Source: Chloroflexota bacterium
Lineage (GTDB): Bacteria > Chloroflexota > Anaerolineae > 4572-78 > J111
Length of the DNA: 6,574 bases
Reading direction: 5' to 3'
Assembly (NCBI GenBank): GCA_003695455.1
Contig: RFJF01000396.1
Span: 1 to 6,574 of the forward strand
In this document: positions 6,469 to 6,574 of the stretch, in pieces
Position numbering within the stretch: the first letter of the stretch is position 1
Layout: every line of letters begins with the position of its first letter
Made by a program: the position numbers and the translations under genes
Notes under the pieces: generated by a model
Database searches by the model: none
Told to the model about the DNA's origin: nothing
Seen by the model: only the letters and a program-made list of their open reading frames with translations

Positions 6469-6505
6469 GTTGATATTTGGCGCGCCGGTTATCGGTAGAG
6501 TGAAC

Positions 6506-6533
6506 TTGGCAACAGTTTAAAATCTGCTATTAT
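6506..6533 (+). promoter_or_regulatory. Possible rightward promoter for a gene beyond the window
   Basis: TTGGCA (6506-6511) and TATTAT (6528-6533) each match five of six consensus bases and are 16 bases apart on the plus strand. If used, it would make a divergent arrangement with the leftward promoter. The only nearby ATG (6569) has no ribosome site, and the same strip could instead be the end of a leftward gene, so this is tentative. Confidence 0.3.
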
Positions 6534-6574
6534 ACAGCCAATAATCAATCAGCTATTTTTTGCGCAGCATGACC

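Larger units (their letters stand above)
6216..6574. other. Non-coding AT-rich leader region upstream of the cluster
   Basis: No credible gene is seen in these 359 bases. The region contains the leftward promoter at 6293-6265, a weaker leftward promoter-like pair (TTGGAT 6404-6399, 17-base spacer, TATATT 6381-6376), an 8-base palindrome TAACGTTA at 6389-6396 inside that spacer, a rightward promoter candidate at 6506-6533 and a weak terminator-like hairpin at 6436-6468. At the right edge the minus strand reads VMLRKK then stop (6573-6553), which could be the end of another leftward gene outside the window, but six codons are not enough to call it. Confidence 0.6.

Noticed and set aside
6216..6574. 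Leader region searched for tRNA, riboswitch or small RNA
   Set aside because: No cloverleaf, conserved riboswitch core or strong multi-stem fold could be recognised by eye.

Overview
This window looks like a stretch of chromosome from an uncultured or environmental bacterium, most probably a Chloroflexota member (Anaerolineae-like). That placement is inferred from gene families: a receiver protein with a decayed GGDEF domain, a DUF4388/PATAN protein next to a small Ras-like GTPase, and an acyl-ACP-reductase-like enzyme outside cyanobacteria. Base composition is roughly balanced. There are no rRNA or tRNA genes, insertion sequences, CRISPR arrays or phage genes visible.

Every gene I can support lies on the minus strand, so the window is read from right to left. 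A 359-base non-coding leader (6216-6574) holds a very good sigma-70-type promoter (TTGACT, 17-base spacer, TATAAT) pointing leftward. After it come: a DUF4388/PATAN protein with a C-terminal winged-helix-like segment (6215-5388); a small GTPase (5298-4762); an alpha/beta hydrolase with an intact Ser-Asp-His triad (4594-3785, GTG start); a two-domain protein with a nucleotidyltransferase-like N-terminus and a left-handed beta-helix C-terminus (3724-2396); a long-chain acyl-ACP reductase (AAR)-like dehydrogenase (2337-1234); a response regulator with a degenerate GGDEF domain (1184-279); and the first 58 codons of a membrane protein that runs off the left edge (176-1). Gaps are about 50-170 bases, with no overlaps and no convincing terminator between genes, so one long transcript is plausible. 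Internal promoters are possible at about 5390 and in the 167-base gap 4595-4761.

The striking feature is the combination. Signalling parts (PATAN protein, Ras-like GTPase, receiver/degenerate-GGDEF protein) are interleaved with enzymes that plausibly act on acyl chains or the cell envelope (AAR-like reductase, alpha/beta hydrolase, beta-helix transferase-like protein, membrane protein). In cyanobacteria AAR makes fatty aldehydes that aldehyde-deformylating oxygenase (ADO) turns into alkanes. No ADO gene is visible here, so any aldehyde formed would have another fate. A signal-controlled lipid or envelope modification operon is my best reading, but this is inference from neighbourhood only.
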